A stretch of 7,772 nt of DNA from an uncultured Erysipelotrichaceae bacterium. Lineage in GTDB: Bacteria > Bacillota_I > Bacilli_A > Erysipelotrichales > Erysipelotrichaceae. The position numbers were made by a program, and so were the translations under genes. Numbering within the stretch: position 1 is the stretch's first letter; every line of letters begins with the position of its first letter. The stretch is taken from positions 1 to 7,772 of the forward strand of contig CAKUTY010000061.1 of NCBI GenBank assembly GCA_934692455.1, read 5' to 3'. The notes under the pieces are model-generated. The model ran no database searches, was not told where the DNA came from, and saw only the letters and a list, made by a program, of their open reading frames with translations. This document shows positions 1 through 6,205 of this stretch, piece after piece.

Positions 1-123
1 GAATACATGATGGATATTCCGGGGATGCAGGATGAAATGCGCCGTCCCATGATGCTGATTGTATCGGCGAACAAAAAGTGGATAGATAGAACTAAAACAC
101 CTATAAGTTATAAATGGAGGTAA
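1..123 (+). CDS. Possible 3' end of an unrecognised gene (partial)
   Basis: Frame 1 is open from the first base to a TAA at 121-123, giving about 40 residues (starting EYMMDIPGMQDEM and ending ISYKWR). The other two forward frames hit stops within the first 35 bases. Half of the first 70 bases are G or C (35 of 70), clearly richer than the AT-rich sequence that follows, which fits either a coding 3' end or a fragment of different origin. The encoded tail matches no family I recognise. The opposite strand is also open in one frame across this stretch, so the direction is not certain. No terminator hairpin is obvious just after the stop. It may be the genuine end of an upstream gene or a decayed remnant. 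Confidence 0.35.
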   Translation, partial: EYMMDIPGMQDEMRRPMMLIVSANKKWIDRTKTPISYKWR

Positions 124-267
124 TTGTTACCTTGAGCAAGAAGAAATAATTTTTGCATATACTGGCATTATGTTGTCGGTTTTTAATTAAACATTGTATA
201 AATTGGTGTAAATTGTTTAGGACATAAGATGTTTATGAATAAAATCTAATACCTAGTAAAAGAGTTC

Positions 268-273
268 TATAAT
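268..273 (+). promoter_or_regulatory. Candidate -10 element upstream of the GyrI-like gene
   Basis: A perfect TATAAT hexamer lies 95 bases before the start codon at 369. The hexamer 17 bases further upstream (TCTAAT, 245-250) is a poor -35 and there is no TGn extension, so this is only a candidate in very AT-rich sequence. Confidence 0.3.
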
Positions 274-295
274 ATTTTTGTAGGCGAATGAATTA

Positions 296-309
296 CGAAC
301 GCATGTGTT
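296..309 (+). promoter_or_regulatory. LexA/SOS-box-like sequence
   Basis: CGAACGCATGTGTT matches the Gram-positive LexA (DinR) consensus CGAACRNRYGTTYC at 12 of 14 positions. The mismatches fall in the right half-site, where GTGT T replaces GTTY C. It sits between the candidate -10 and the start codon of the GyrI-like gene. It can also be read as a quasi-palindrome GAAC-N6-GTTC (297-310), so another dimeric repressor could use it. A single degenerate match could be chance. Confidence 0.22.
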
Positions 310-368
310 CACAATTTGATTTGTTTTTATGTTTGAAGCTAGTAAAGATATTATGAGGAAATTTAATT

Positions 369-1004
369 ATGACATTTGATTTTAAAAAAGAATATAAGGA
401 ATACTATATGCCCAAAGATAAGCCTGTAATTGTTAATGTACCAAAGGCAAATTATATTGCGATAAAAGGTAAGGGTGATCCCAATGTTGAGGATGGTGAT
501 TACCAAATGGCTATTGGTGTATTATATGCGGTTGCTTATACGTTAAAGATGAGTTATAAGACTGATTATAAGATTAAGGGCTTTTATGAATATGTAGTAC
601 CACCACTAGAAGGTTTTTGGTGGCAGGATAATGTAGAAGGAATTGATTATAGCGATAAGTCAACATTTAATTGGATTTCTGTTATTCGCTTGCCTGATTT
701 TGTGAGTGAAAATGATTTTAATTGGGCAGTTAAAACCGCAACTAATAAGAAGAAAATTGATTGTTCATCCGCGACTTTTATGACGATTGAAGAAGGACTA
801 TGTGTTCAAATAATGCATCATGGTTCCTTTGATGATGAGCCGGTATCGGTTGCGCTAATGGATAAGTATATTGCTGATAATGGCTATACAAATGATTTTA
901 GCGAAACAAGGTTGCATCATGAAATATATATGTCGGATGCTAGAAAGATTGCACCTGAAAAGTGGAAGACTGTTATAAGGCATCCAATAAAGAAAGCCGA
1001 TTAG
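369..1004 (+). CDS. GyrI-like small-molecule-binding domain protein
   Basis: A 211-residue soluble protein that looks like a stand-alone member of the GyrI-like domain family (the effector-binding fold also found in AraC/MerR-type multidrug regulators and in E. coli GyrI/SbmC). Visible family features are the N-terminal PVIVNVPKANYIAIKGKGDPN strand region (about 19-39), the YVVPPLEGFWW segment (75-85), QIMHHGSFDDEP (147-158) and HHEIYMSD (183-190) near the end. There is no DNA-binding domain, signal peptide or membrane segment, and the length is usual for the single-domain class. The start is supported by GAGGAA at 355-360, eight bases before ATG. Family members bind hydrophobic small molecules, and some are reported to hydrolyse cyclopropanoid toxins; the ligand here is unknown. 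The membrane cyclase gene follows 87 bases later on the same strand without an obvious terminator between, so co-transcription is possible. Confidence 0.82.
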   Translation: MTFDFKKEYKEYYMPKDKPVIVNVPKANYIAIKGKGDPNVEDGDYQMAIGVLYAVAYTLKMSYKTDYKIKGFYEYVVPPLEGFWWQDNVEGIDYSDKSTFNWISVIRLPDFVSENDFNWAVKTATNKKKIDCSSATFMTIEEGLCVQIMHHGSFDDEPVSVALMDKYIADNGYTNDFSETRLHHEIYMSDARKIAPEKWKTVIRHPIKKAD

Positions 1005-1091
1005 ACTATTTTAAATATAAAATGATGTTAAAATATAACGGTAATATATCCTATATTTGATGGGTTTATTTGTCGAAGAGGAATTATTTTA

Positions 1092-2168
1092 ATGAACAGA
1101 TACTTTTGTGTTTTAACTATTATAGATTTATTTGTGCTTAGCTTTATGTGCATTCTTACAAAACTAAGCGAATCGCTAAATAAGAAGCAGAAACGTGGCT
1201 TCTTTTTTGCGTTTATAATAATTGCCTTTATTTCGATATTGGAAGTTATCACACTTGTTGTAGATGGTATGCCAAAAGAATATAGGTGGCTTAATATTGC
1301 CTCTAATTATCTAGGCTTTGGTCTATCACCAGTTCCATCTATTTGTCTAATATATGCATTAGATAAAAAAAGCATTGTCGGTAAAGAAATGAAGATTGCT
1401 ATTTTCTTTGAAATATCTTTCTTATTATTTTTAGCTATATCAATTCCATATGGGTTGGTATTTTCTGTAAGTGCAGACAATATATATTCGCGTGGACCGT
1501 TCTTTTATATTTATATAATTGTTTATTTCTTATCTATTTTGTATCTATTATTGTCAACAATTATTACTTCTTTAAATTTCCAAAATAGAAGTAAAAAATT
1601 AATTTATCCTTTGGGTTTATTCTTATTAGCCGAAACTATTATTCAAATTTTAACACCCGATCTTCATGTGTCGTGGTTATGTATAACACTGTTGTCAGTC
1701 TTGTATTTTATTTATTGTAATGAGATGTGGCATCAATTAGATGGCTTAACAGGCTTATTAAGTCAGGATAGTTATCTAAATAGTACTTCAGAAATATATA
1801 AGGGTGAAGGGGTCTTAATCGTCTTTGACGTTGATGATTTTAAACTTGTTAATGATAAATATGGGCACTTAAAAGGCGACGCTTGTTTATCAGAGATTGC
1901 TGATTGTATTAAAAGGGCATATTCATCATATGGCTATTGTTACCGCATTGGTGGTGATGAATTTTGCGTGTTATTGACTAATAAAGATAAAGAAGCTGAA
2001 TGCTTAAATATATTTTTAAGTCTATTAGAAGAAAAGCGTAGTATGTATGAATTTATTCCTACAGTTTCTTATGGTTCTTCACCATTGTCAAAAGAAGATA
2101 TTCTTATTATTAAGGAGCGTGCTGATAAGAATATGTATGAATTTAAAAAGAAAAATAAACTTCAATGA
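1092..2168 (+). CDS. Seven-helix membrane diguanylate cyclase (GGDEF domain)
   Basis: A 358-residue protein with about seven hydrophobic helices (roughly 5-23, 37-57, 67-90, 101-125, 136-160, 170-188 and 192-210) followed directly by a cytoplasmic GGDEF domain (about 215-355). Landmarks are DGLTG (217-221), DVDDFKLVNDKYGH (246-259, with the metal- and substrate-binding Asp/Asn residues), the intact catalytic loop GGDEF (287-291) and the C-terminal ADKNMYEFKKK (344-354). The usual inhibitory RxxD site would fall at 278-281 but reads SSYG, so classical c-di-GMP product inhibition appears to be lost. It should condense two GTP into cyclic di-GMP in response to something sensed by the membrane region, which I cannot assign to a named sensor family. 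The start is supported by AGAGGA at about 1077-1082, nine bases upstream. The stop codon lies inside a terminator palindrome shared with the convergent fruR. Confidence 0.88.
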   Translation: MNRYFCVLTIIDLFVLSFMCILTKLSESLNKKQKRGFFFAFIIIAFISILEVITLVVDGMPKEYRWLNIASNYLGFGLSPVPSICLIYALDKKSIVGKEMKIAIFFEISFLLFLAISIPYGLVFSVSADNIYSRGPFFYIYIIVYFLSILYLLLSTIITSLNFQNRSKKLIYPLGLFLLAETIIQILTPDLHVSWLCITLLSVLYFIYCNEMWHQLDGLTGLLSQDSYLNSTSEIYKGEGVLIVFDVDDFKLVNDKYGHLKGDACLSEIADCIKRAYSSYGYCYRIGGDEFCVLLTNKDKEAECLNIFLSLLEEKRSMYEFIPTVSYGSSPLSKEDILIIKERADKNMYEFKKKNKLQ

Positions 2169-2176
2169 AGTTTATT
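2154..2176. terminator. Bidirectional terminator between convergent genes
   Basis: A perfect 10-bp stem (AATAAACTTC at 2154-2163, GAAGTTTATT at 2167-2176) with a 3-base loop. Read on the minus strand it is followed by a T-rich run (TTTTTCTTTTT), a good intrinsic terminator for fruR. On the + strand the tail is TTTATTATTT, weaker but usable. Both stop codons (TGA 2166-2168 on +, TAA 2177-2175 on -) lie in or at the edge of the palindrome. Confidence 0.7.
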
Positions 2177-2927
2177 ATTTAATCATGTCTACAATAATTG
2201 AATTGTGTAGCTTCTTATACTTATCAGGAATACTAGAATCTGTAATAATGAACCCTTGATCAATCTTAGCGAATCTTGCTGTACATACCTTATCAAACTT
2301 GCTGGCATCAGCTAAAATATATTTTTCGAAACAATTATTAAAAGCTACTTCCTTTATTTGAGCTTCTTGAGGATCTGGAGTGGTATGGCCATTATTATTA
2401 ATACCATTAGTTCCAAAAAAGCCCATAGTAAAGTTCATCTTTTCTAAGTATTTATAGGCCTCACTACCAACGATTGCTTCAGTCTTAGACTTTAATAGGC
2501 CACCTGGCAAATATACTTGATGACCATCTTGTGATAATTGTCTAGCATGAGTTACACAGTTTGTGATAAATGTTGCCTTAGAACTTTTAAGATAAGGAAT
2601 CATTAGGGCAGTGGTTGTTCCTGCGTCTAAGTAGACTACATCATTATCTTTAATTAAAGAAGCTGCATATTTAGCAATTTCTCTTTTTGAACTTGCGTTT
2701 AAGTCAGATCTTTGTTCAACCGATTCATCTTCGGTCAAAATATCATTATTTAAAGAAATAGCACCACCATGTACTTTCTTCAACAAACCCTTCTTATCCA
2801 TATCAGATAGGTCTCTTCTAACGGTAGATTCAGAAGCATCTAATAATTCCATTAGTTCGATAATAGTAATACTTTTTCTTTCGTTTGTAATGTCTAATAT
2901 TATTCTTTTTCTTTCTTCATTAAGCAT
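2175..2927 (-). CDS. fruR: DeoR-family transcriptional regulator of the fructose operon
   Basis: A 250-residue DeoR-family regulator divergent from fruK-fruA. The N-terminus carries the family winged helix-turn-helix (about 1-60: NEERKRIILDI, then DASESTVRRDLSDMDKKGLLKKVHGGA, the classic DeoR signature). The C-terminal sugar-phosphate sensor domain (about 75-245) has the conserved VVYLDAGTTT phosphate-binding loop, TNCVTHARQL, LPGG and FFGTNGI segments. By position and family it should bind fructose 1-phosphate and control the fru promoter. I place the start at ATG 2927-2925. Upstream on the minus strand lies AAGGTGAACAAA, so AAGGTG is the ribosome site with six to seven bases of spacing. A longer reading from the GTG at 2936 would use that same ribosome site as its start codon, which is unlikely. 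Its promoter at 2951-2979 overlaps repeats likely bound by FruR itself, suggesting autoregulation. Confidence 0.92.
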   Translation of the reverse strand: MLNEERKRIILDITNERKSITIIELMELLDASESTVRRDLSDMDKKGLLKKVHGGAISLNNDILTEDESVEQRSDLNASSKREIAKYAASLIKDNDVVYLDAGTTTALMIPYLKSSKATFITNCVTHARQLSQDGHQVYLPGGLLKSKTEAIVGSEAYKYLEKMNFTMGFFGTNGINNNGHTTPDPQEAQIKEVAFNNCFEKYILADASKFDKVCTARFAKIDQGFIITDSSIPDKYKKLHNSIIVDMIK

Positions 2928-2950
2928 TTTGTTCACCTTTTTACAAGAAA

Positions 2951-2979
2951 ATTATAATAAATCGTTTAAAAAAAGTCAA
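2951..2979 (-). promoter_or_regulatory. fruR promoter
   Basis: On the minus strand: -35 TTGACT (2979-2974), exactly 17 bases of spacer, then a perfect -10 TATAAT (2956-2951). It reads toward the fruR ribosome site about 15-20 bases further on, so the leader is very short. Confidence 0.85.
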
Positions 2980-3003
2980 AATCAGTCAAATTCATTCAAT
3001 AAT
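2974..3003. promoter_or_regulatory. Candidate FruR operator, three 10-bp-spaced repeats
   Basis: Three consecutive 10-base units on the + strand, AGTCAAAATC, AGTCAAATTC and ATTCAATAAT, place a [GT]TCAA[AT] core at 2975, 2985 and 2995, one helical turn apart. The first overlaps the fruR -35. Helically phased direct repeats fit DeoR-family binding; the assignment to FruR is inference from position. Confidence 0.5.
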
Positions 3004-3006
3004 GTG

Positions 3007-3035
3007 TTGACATTGACCGATTGTGACTGTATTAT
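3007..3035 (+). promoter_or_regulatory. fruKA promoter
   Basis: A perfect -35 TTGACA (3007-3012), 17-base spacer and -10 TATTAT (3030-3035, five of six). Transcription should start near 3042, leaving a leader of about 70 bases before fruK that contains a tandem repeat. No convincing CcpA cre site was found in the intergenic region. Confidence 0.82.
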
Positions 3036-3054
3036 AAAGATGGTTAAGGAAAAC

Positions 3055-3074
3055 CGTTCAAAAACGTTCAAAAA
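3055..3074. promoter_or_regulatory. Candidate FruR operator, perfect tandem 10-bp repeat
   Basis: Two identical copies of CGTTCAAAAA at 3055-3064 and 3065-3074, about 14 to 33 bases after the predicted fruK transcription start. The TTCAAA cores are 10 bp apart and resemble the repeats at 2974-3003, so one protein probably recognises both clusters. A site here would suit roadblock or looping repression. Confidence 0.5.
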
Positions 3075-3113
3075 ACATCAGGTACCATGTTTAAGAACTA
3101 GAAAGAGGAGAAT

Positions 3114-4016
3114 ATGATATACACCGTTACTTTTAACCCTTCAATTGACTATATCGCTTCTTGTAAAGATTTTAAATTAGGAGAAACAAACAGAACTTGT
3201 AAAGAATTTATCTTTCCAGGTGGCAAGGGAATCAATGTTTCTATCGTCTTGAGAAACTTAGGTCTTGAAACAAGTGCTCTTGGTTTCTTGGCTGGTTTTA
3301 CGGGAGAAGAAATCAAAAGGTTAATTACCAAAGAGGGTATTCAAGATGAGATGATTTGGGTTAAAAATGGTTATTCAAGAATCAATGTTAAATTAAGATC
3401 TAATACTGAAAGTGAATTAAATGGTATGGGGCCTAATATTGATGAAGAAGCTATCAAGATGTTGTATGTTAAGCTAGATAAATTAACAAGCGATGATATC
3501 TTAGTATTAGCTGGTAGTATTCCAAGCTGTCTTCCTTCAACAATGTATAGAGATATTATGAATTATCTAAAAGATAAGAATATCAAGATTGTAGTTGATG
3601 CGACTAAGGACTTGCTTACAAATGTACTTGAATATAAACCATTTCTAATTAAGCCTAATAATCATGAGCTAGGCGAAATATTCAATGTAAAGCTAGAAAA
3701 ACGTGAGGATGTAGTTCCTTATGCTAAGAAGTTACAGGAAAAGGGTGCTAGAAATGTACTTATATCTATGGCTGGTGAGGGTGCAGTTCTAGTAAGTGAA
3801 AACGGTGATGTCTATACCTCAATAGCTCCAAAGGGAAAACTTGTTAATTCAGTTGGAGCAGGTGATTCAATGGTTGCGGGTTTCATCTATGGCTATACAA
3901 AGTTCAATGATTACAAGGAAGCGTTCAAATATGGTGTTTCTACAGGCTCTGCAAGTGCCTTCAGTGAATTTCTAGCTACTAAAGATGAAGTAGAAAATTT
4001 ATATCGTAATTTATAA
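3114..4016 (+). CDS. fruK: 1-phosphofructokinase
   Basis: A 300-residue PfkB-family sugar kinase of the fructose operon type. It phosphorylates fructose 1-phosphate, delivered by the PTS permease encoded next, to fructose 1,6-bisphosphate in the cytoplasm. The sequence begins MIYTVTFNPSIDY, typical of 1-phosphofructokinases and tagatose-6-phosphate kinases, and shows the first PfkB signature around PGGKGINVS (35-43), KPNNHELGE (180-188) and the second signature NSVGAGDSMVAGF (245-257) with the catalytic base Asp251 in GAGD. The length is standard. The start is fixed by the N-terminal family motif. The ribosome site AAGAGGAG (3103-3110) is strong but unusually close, with AGGAG ending three bases before ATG. 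fruA follows after only 15 bases, so the two are one operon. Tagatose-6-phosphate kinase is the main alternative, disfavoured by the fruR and fruA neighbours. Confidence 0.95.
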   Translation: MIYTVTFNPSIDYIASCKDFKLGETNRTCKEFIFPGGKGINVSIVLRNLGLETSALGFLAGFTGEEIKRLITKEGIQDEMIWVKNGYSRINVKLRSNTESELNGMGPNIDEEAIKMLYVKLDKLTSDDILVLAGSIPSCLPSTMYRDIMNYLKDKNIKIVVDATKDLLTNVLEYKPFLIKPNNHELGEIFNVKLEKREDVVPYAKKLQEKGARNVLISMAGEGAVLVSENGDVYTSIAPKGKLVNSVGAGDSMVAGFIYGYTKFNDYKEAFKYGVSTGSASAFSEFLATKDEVENLYRNL

Positions 4017-4031
4017 AAAAGAGGGATTATT

Positions 4032-5942
4032 ATGAAAATTACAGATTTATTATCAAAGGAAAGTGTCTTACTAAATGCTGATGTTAATGATAAAGAAGCA
4101 TGCTTGGTTAAGTTGGTTGATTTGATGGACGCATCAGGCAAGATTTCAGATAAGAAATCATACTTAGATGCAGTACATGAAAGAGAAAAAGAGGGTACGA
4201 CTGGAGTTGGCAATGGTATTGCCATTCCTCATGGTAGATGTTCAGGTGTTAAAGAACCAGGTCTTGCTGCTATGACAATTCCAAGTGGTGTTGAATATGA
4301 AGCCTTAGATTTTAAGCCGGTTGATTTGGCATTCTTAATTGCAGCACCAGAGGGTTCTGGCAGTATGCATCTAGAAATTCTATCTAAGTTAGCTACTATG
4401 TTGATGGATGAAAACTTTGTTGCTGATTTGAAGAAGGCTAAGACTGTTGAAGAATTCTTGAAGGTAATTGATGATGCTGAAGAAAAGAAGGATGAAACTG
4501 GGCTCGAAACTGGGCTCGAATCTGGGCTCGAATCTAATACGGGACATTATGTTCTAGCAGTAACAGCATGTCCTACAGGTATTGCCCATACATATATGGC
4601 TGCTGAAGCTATAGAAAAGGCTGCTAAGGCAAAAGGATATAAGGTAAAGGTTGAGACAAGAGGCTCAGGTGGTGCTAAGAATATCTTGACTGAAGAAGAA
4701 ATTAATAGTGCAGATGGTATTATCGTAGCTGCTGATACAAATGTTCCAATGGATCGTTTTGATGGTAAGAAGGTTATTGAGTGTCAAGTATCTAAGGGCA
4801 TTAATAAGCCTAATGAATTAATTGATGAGATTGTTAGTGGTAATGTAGCTGTTTATAAGAGTAATTCTAAAAAGGCTAATAATGAGGCTAAGGATAGTGC
4901 AGGTCATTCTATTTATAAACATTTAATGAATGGTGTATCTCATATGTTACCGTTTGTAGTTGGCGGTGGTATCTTGATTGCGCTTGCTTTCTTGGTTGAT
5001 GGCATGAACTATGATATCAATAGCTTGACCGATGCTCAAAGAGCTAGCTTTGGTACCCTAACTCCGCTTGCGAATTTCTTAAAAGGACAAGTTGGTGGTG
5101 TTGCCTTTGGCTTTATGCTTCCAGTATTAGCTGGTTTTATCGCGATGTCTATTGCAGATAGACCAGGGCTTGCAGTAGGTATCCTTGGTGGCTCTATTGC
5201 GGCTAATGGTACTTCTGGTTTCTTAGGTGCTTTAGCAGCGGGTTTTATTGCAGGTTATCTTGTAAATCTATTAAAGAAAGTTTCTGATAAGATCATTCCT
5301 GAATCATTAGATGGTATAAAGCCAGTACTTATTTATCCACTATTTGGTATGTTACTAACAGGAGCTATTATGGTATTTGCGATTGAACCAGTAGTAGGTG
5401 CAATTAATACAGGATTAAATAACGCATTAGCTTCATTAAGTGGTGCGAATGTTATCTTACTAGGTGCAATACTTGGTGGTATGATGGCAATCGATATGGG
5501 TGGTCCTTTTAATAAGGCATCATATGTATTCGGTGTAGCTTCTATCGCTTCTGGTAACTACAATATTATGGCTGCAGTTATGATTGGTGGTATGGTTCCT
5601 CCATGCGCAATCGCTCTAGCAACGTTATTATTTAAGAAGAAGTTTACAGAATCTGAGAGAAAGTCTGGCCCTACAAACTTCATTATGGGTTTGGCATTTA
5701 TTACTGAAGGTGCTATTCCATTTGCAGCTGCAGATCCTCTACATGTAATTCCTTCATGTGCTGTTGGTTCAGCATTGGCTGGTGCCTTATCTATGGCATT
5801 TAATTGTACATTGATGGCTCCTCATGGTGGTATCTTCGTATTCCCTGTTGTTGGTAATACTTTAATGTATCTAGTAGCTCTAGTTGTTGGTACAATCGTT
5901 GGTGCAGTGTTACTAGGCTTATTAAAGAAAGATGTTGCATAA
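4032..5942 (+). CDS. fruA: Fructose-specific PTS permease, fused IIA-IIB-IIC
   Basis: A 636-residue membrane protein that takes up fructose and phosphorylates it at C1 using phosphate relayed from HPr. Domain order is IIA (about 1-150, with phospho-His67 in GNGIAIPHGR), a short linker (about 150-170), IIB (about 172-270, with phospho-Cys180 in VTACPTGIAHTYMAAEA) and IIC (about 290-636, many hydrophobic helices, with GGPFNKASY at 490-498, ITEGAIPFAAADP at 557-569 and APHGGIFV at 596-603). This is the usual single-chain FruA layout of Bacillota; no HPr-like domain is fused. The start is supported by GAGGGA at 4021-4026, five bases before ATG. It lies 15 bases after fruK and shares its promoter. 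The linker is encoded by a 12-bp tandem repeat that is richer in G and C than the surrounding gene. A strong terminator follows. Confidence 0.95.
   Translation: MKITDLLSKESVLLNADVNDKEACLVKLVDLMDASGKISDKKSYLDAVHEREKEGTTGVGNGIAIPHGRCSGVKEPGLAAMTIPSGVEYEALDFKPVDLAFLIAAPEGSGSMHLEILSKLATMLMDENFVADLKKAKTVEEFLKVIDDAEEKKDETGLETGLESGLESNTGHYVLAVTACPTGIAHTYMAAEAIEKAAKAKGYKVKVETRGSGGAKNILTEEEINSADGIIVAADTNVPMDRFDGKKVIECQVSKGINKPNELIDEIVSGNVAVYKSNSKKANNEAKDSAGHSIYKHLMNGVSHMLPFVVGGGILIALAFLVDGMNYDINSLTDAQRASFGTLTPLANFLKGQVGGVAFGFMLPVLAGFIAMSIADRPGLAVGILGGSIAANGTSGFLGALAAGFIAGYLVNLLKKVSDKIIPESLDGIKPVLIYPLFGMLLTGAIMVFAIEPVVGAINTGLNNALASLSGANVILLGAILGGMMAIDMGGPFNKASYVFGVASIASGNYNIMAAVMIGGMVPPCAIALATLLFKKKFTESERKSGPTNFIMGLAFITEGAIPFAAADPLHVIPSCAVGSALAGALSMAFNCTLMAPHGGIFVFPVVGNTLMYLVALVVGTIVGAVLLGLLKKDVA
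4494..4535 (+). repeat. 12-bp tandem repeat in the fruA IIA-IIB linker
   Basis: Three units of GAAACTGGGCTC-type sequence (4494-4505 and 4506-4517 identical; 4518-4529 with one change, GAATCTGGGCTC) plus a half unit GAATCT (4530-4535). It encodes ETGL-ETGL-ESGL-ES. Because the unit is a multiple of three, copy-number change would lengthen or shorten the linker without breaking the reading frame. Confidence 0.9.
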
Positions 5943-5968
5943 TCCTCTTTAGAGTTCCCCTAATATAT

Positions 5969-5997
5969 AAGGCTGTATTGTAAAATATGGCCTTTTT
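5969..5997 (+). terminator. Intrinsic terminator of fruKA
   Basis: An 11-bp stem (AAGGCTGTATT 5969-5979 with AATATGGCCTT 5984-5994, two G-T wobbles) closes a GTAA loop and runs into TTTTT (5993-5997). It lies 27 bases after the fruA stop and isolates the operon from the RNA gene promoter immediately downstream. Confidence 0.82.
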
Positions 5998-6009
5998 AAT
6001 TTATCAAGG

Positions 6010-6018
6010 TGATATAAT
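6010..6018 (+). promoter_or_regulatory. Extended -10 promoter of the candidate antitoxin RNA
   Basis: TGATATAAT is a perfect extended -10 (TGn plus TATAAT). No good -35 is present 16-18 bases upstream, which the TGn extension commonly compensates. Transcription should start near 6025. Confidence 0.6.
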
Positions 6019-6033
6019 AATCATGTAAAGAAA

Positions 6034-6058
6034 GCAACCGCGTAAAGGTTATTTCTGG
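6034..6058 (+). repeat. Left arm of a long-range inverted repeat
   Basis: GCAACCGC followed by GTAAAGGTTATTTCTGG. The reverse complement occurs with small gaps at 6275-6303. Each arm would lie at the 5' end of one of two convergent transcripts, so both RNAs begin with nearly the same sequence. Confidence 0.75.
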
Positions 6059-6079
6059 ATTTTGTTTAAGGATAAAAAG

Positions 6080-6118
6080 TAACCCTCAAATTTCTCCGAA
6101 AAATTTATTATAGGGTTA
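6080..6118. terminator. Bidirectional terminator shared by toxin and antitoxin RNAs
   Basis: TAACCCT (6080-6086) pairs with AGGGTTA (6112-6118), and an inner AAATTT (6088-6093) with AAATTT (6101-6106) around a CTCCGAA loop. A T-rich run follows on the + strand (6116-6124), and TTTTT follows on the minus strand (6078-6074), so it can end transcripts from both sides. The toxin stop codon is at the base of the stem. Confidence 0.7.
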
Positions 6119-6205
6119 TTTTTTATTACCGTTATTCAATTTTATTAAGTCTATTATCACAGTCAAAGCTGTTAAAATAATCATAATTATTTCATAACTA
6201 TTCAT
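6116..6205 (-). CDS. Holin-like small membrane toxin of a type I toxin-antitoxin system
   Basis: A 29-residue peptide that starts MNSYEIIMIILTALTV and ends with a polar, basic tail (LNNGNKK). One hydrophobic helix (about 6-21) preceded by the S-Y-E motif and followed by Lys residues matches the putative holin-like toxin family (Hol_Tox, related in style to Fst and TxpA). Such peptides insert into the cytoplasmic membrane and depolarise it or disturb envelope synthesis when unrepressed. The start ATG 6205-6203 has GGGAG (6218-6214) eight bases upstream. An in-frame ATG at 6220-6218 would overlap that ribosome site and has none of its own. The stop codon lies at the edge of a bidirectional terminator, and a candidate antisense RNA runs toward it. 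Its mRNA would have a leader of about 100 nt containing hairpins, consistent with post-transcriptional control. Toxicity is inferred from family resemblance only. Confidence 0.8.
   Translation of the reverse strand: MNSYEIIMIILTALTVIIDLIKLNNGNKK

Larger units (their letters stand above)
6025..6124 (+). ncRNA. Candidate type I antitoxin RNA, convergent to the toxin
   Basis: An RNA of roughly 100 nt is predicted from the extended -10 at 6010-6018 to the hairpin and T-run ending at about 6124. It has no plausible reading frame. Its 3' half is antisense to the end of the toxin mRNA (about 50 nt including the toxin stop codon), the arrangement seen in txpA/RatA- and Fst-type modules. Its 5' part (6034-6058, GCAACCGC then AAAGGTTATTTCTGG) repeats a sequence found in the toxin mRNA leader rather than its complement. 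GGTTATTT within it is complementary to AAATAACC at the toxin stop region, giving a second possible contact. Both ends are inferred from promoter and terminator signals. Confidence 0.55.

Noticed and set aside
1028..1252. A 74-codon minus-strand open frame
   Set aside because: It is the antisense shadow of the first membrane helices of the GGDEF protein; no ribosome site or recognisable product.
2937..3113. CcpA cre site in the fru control region
   Set aside because: I looked for the TGNNANCGNTNNCA-type pattern and found none that matches well; the GGTT-N6-AACC at 3042-3055 is a different inverted repeat.
2890..3117. A 75-codon + strand open frame spanning the fruR-fruK intergenic region
   Set aside because: It overlaps the fruR start, both promoters and the repeats and runs into the fruK start; its composition is that of regulatory DNA.
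3911..4225. A 104-codon open frame on the minus strand
   Set aside because: It is antisense across the fruK end and fruA start, shows no ribosome site or family motif, and both opposing genes are certain.
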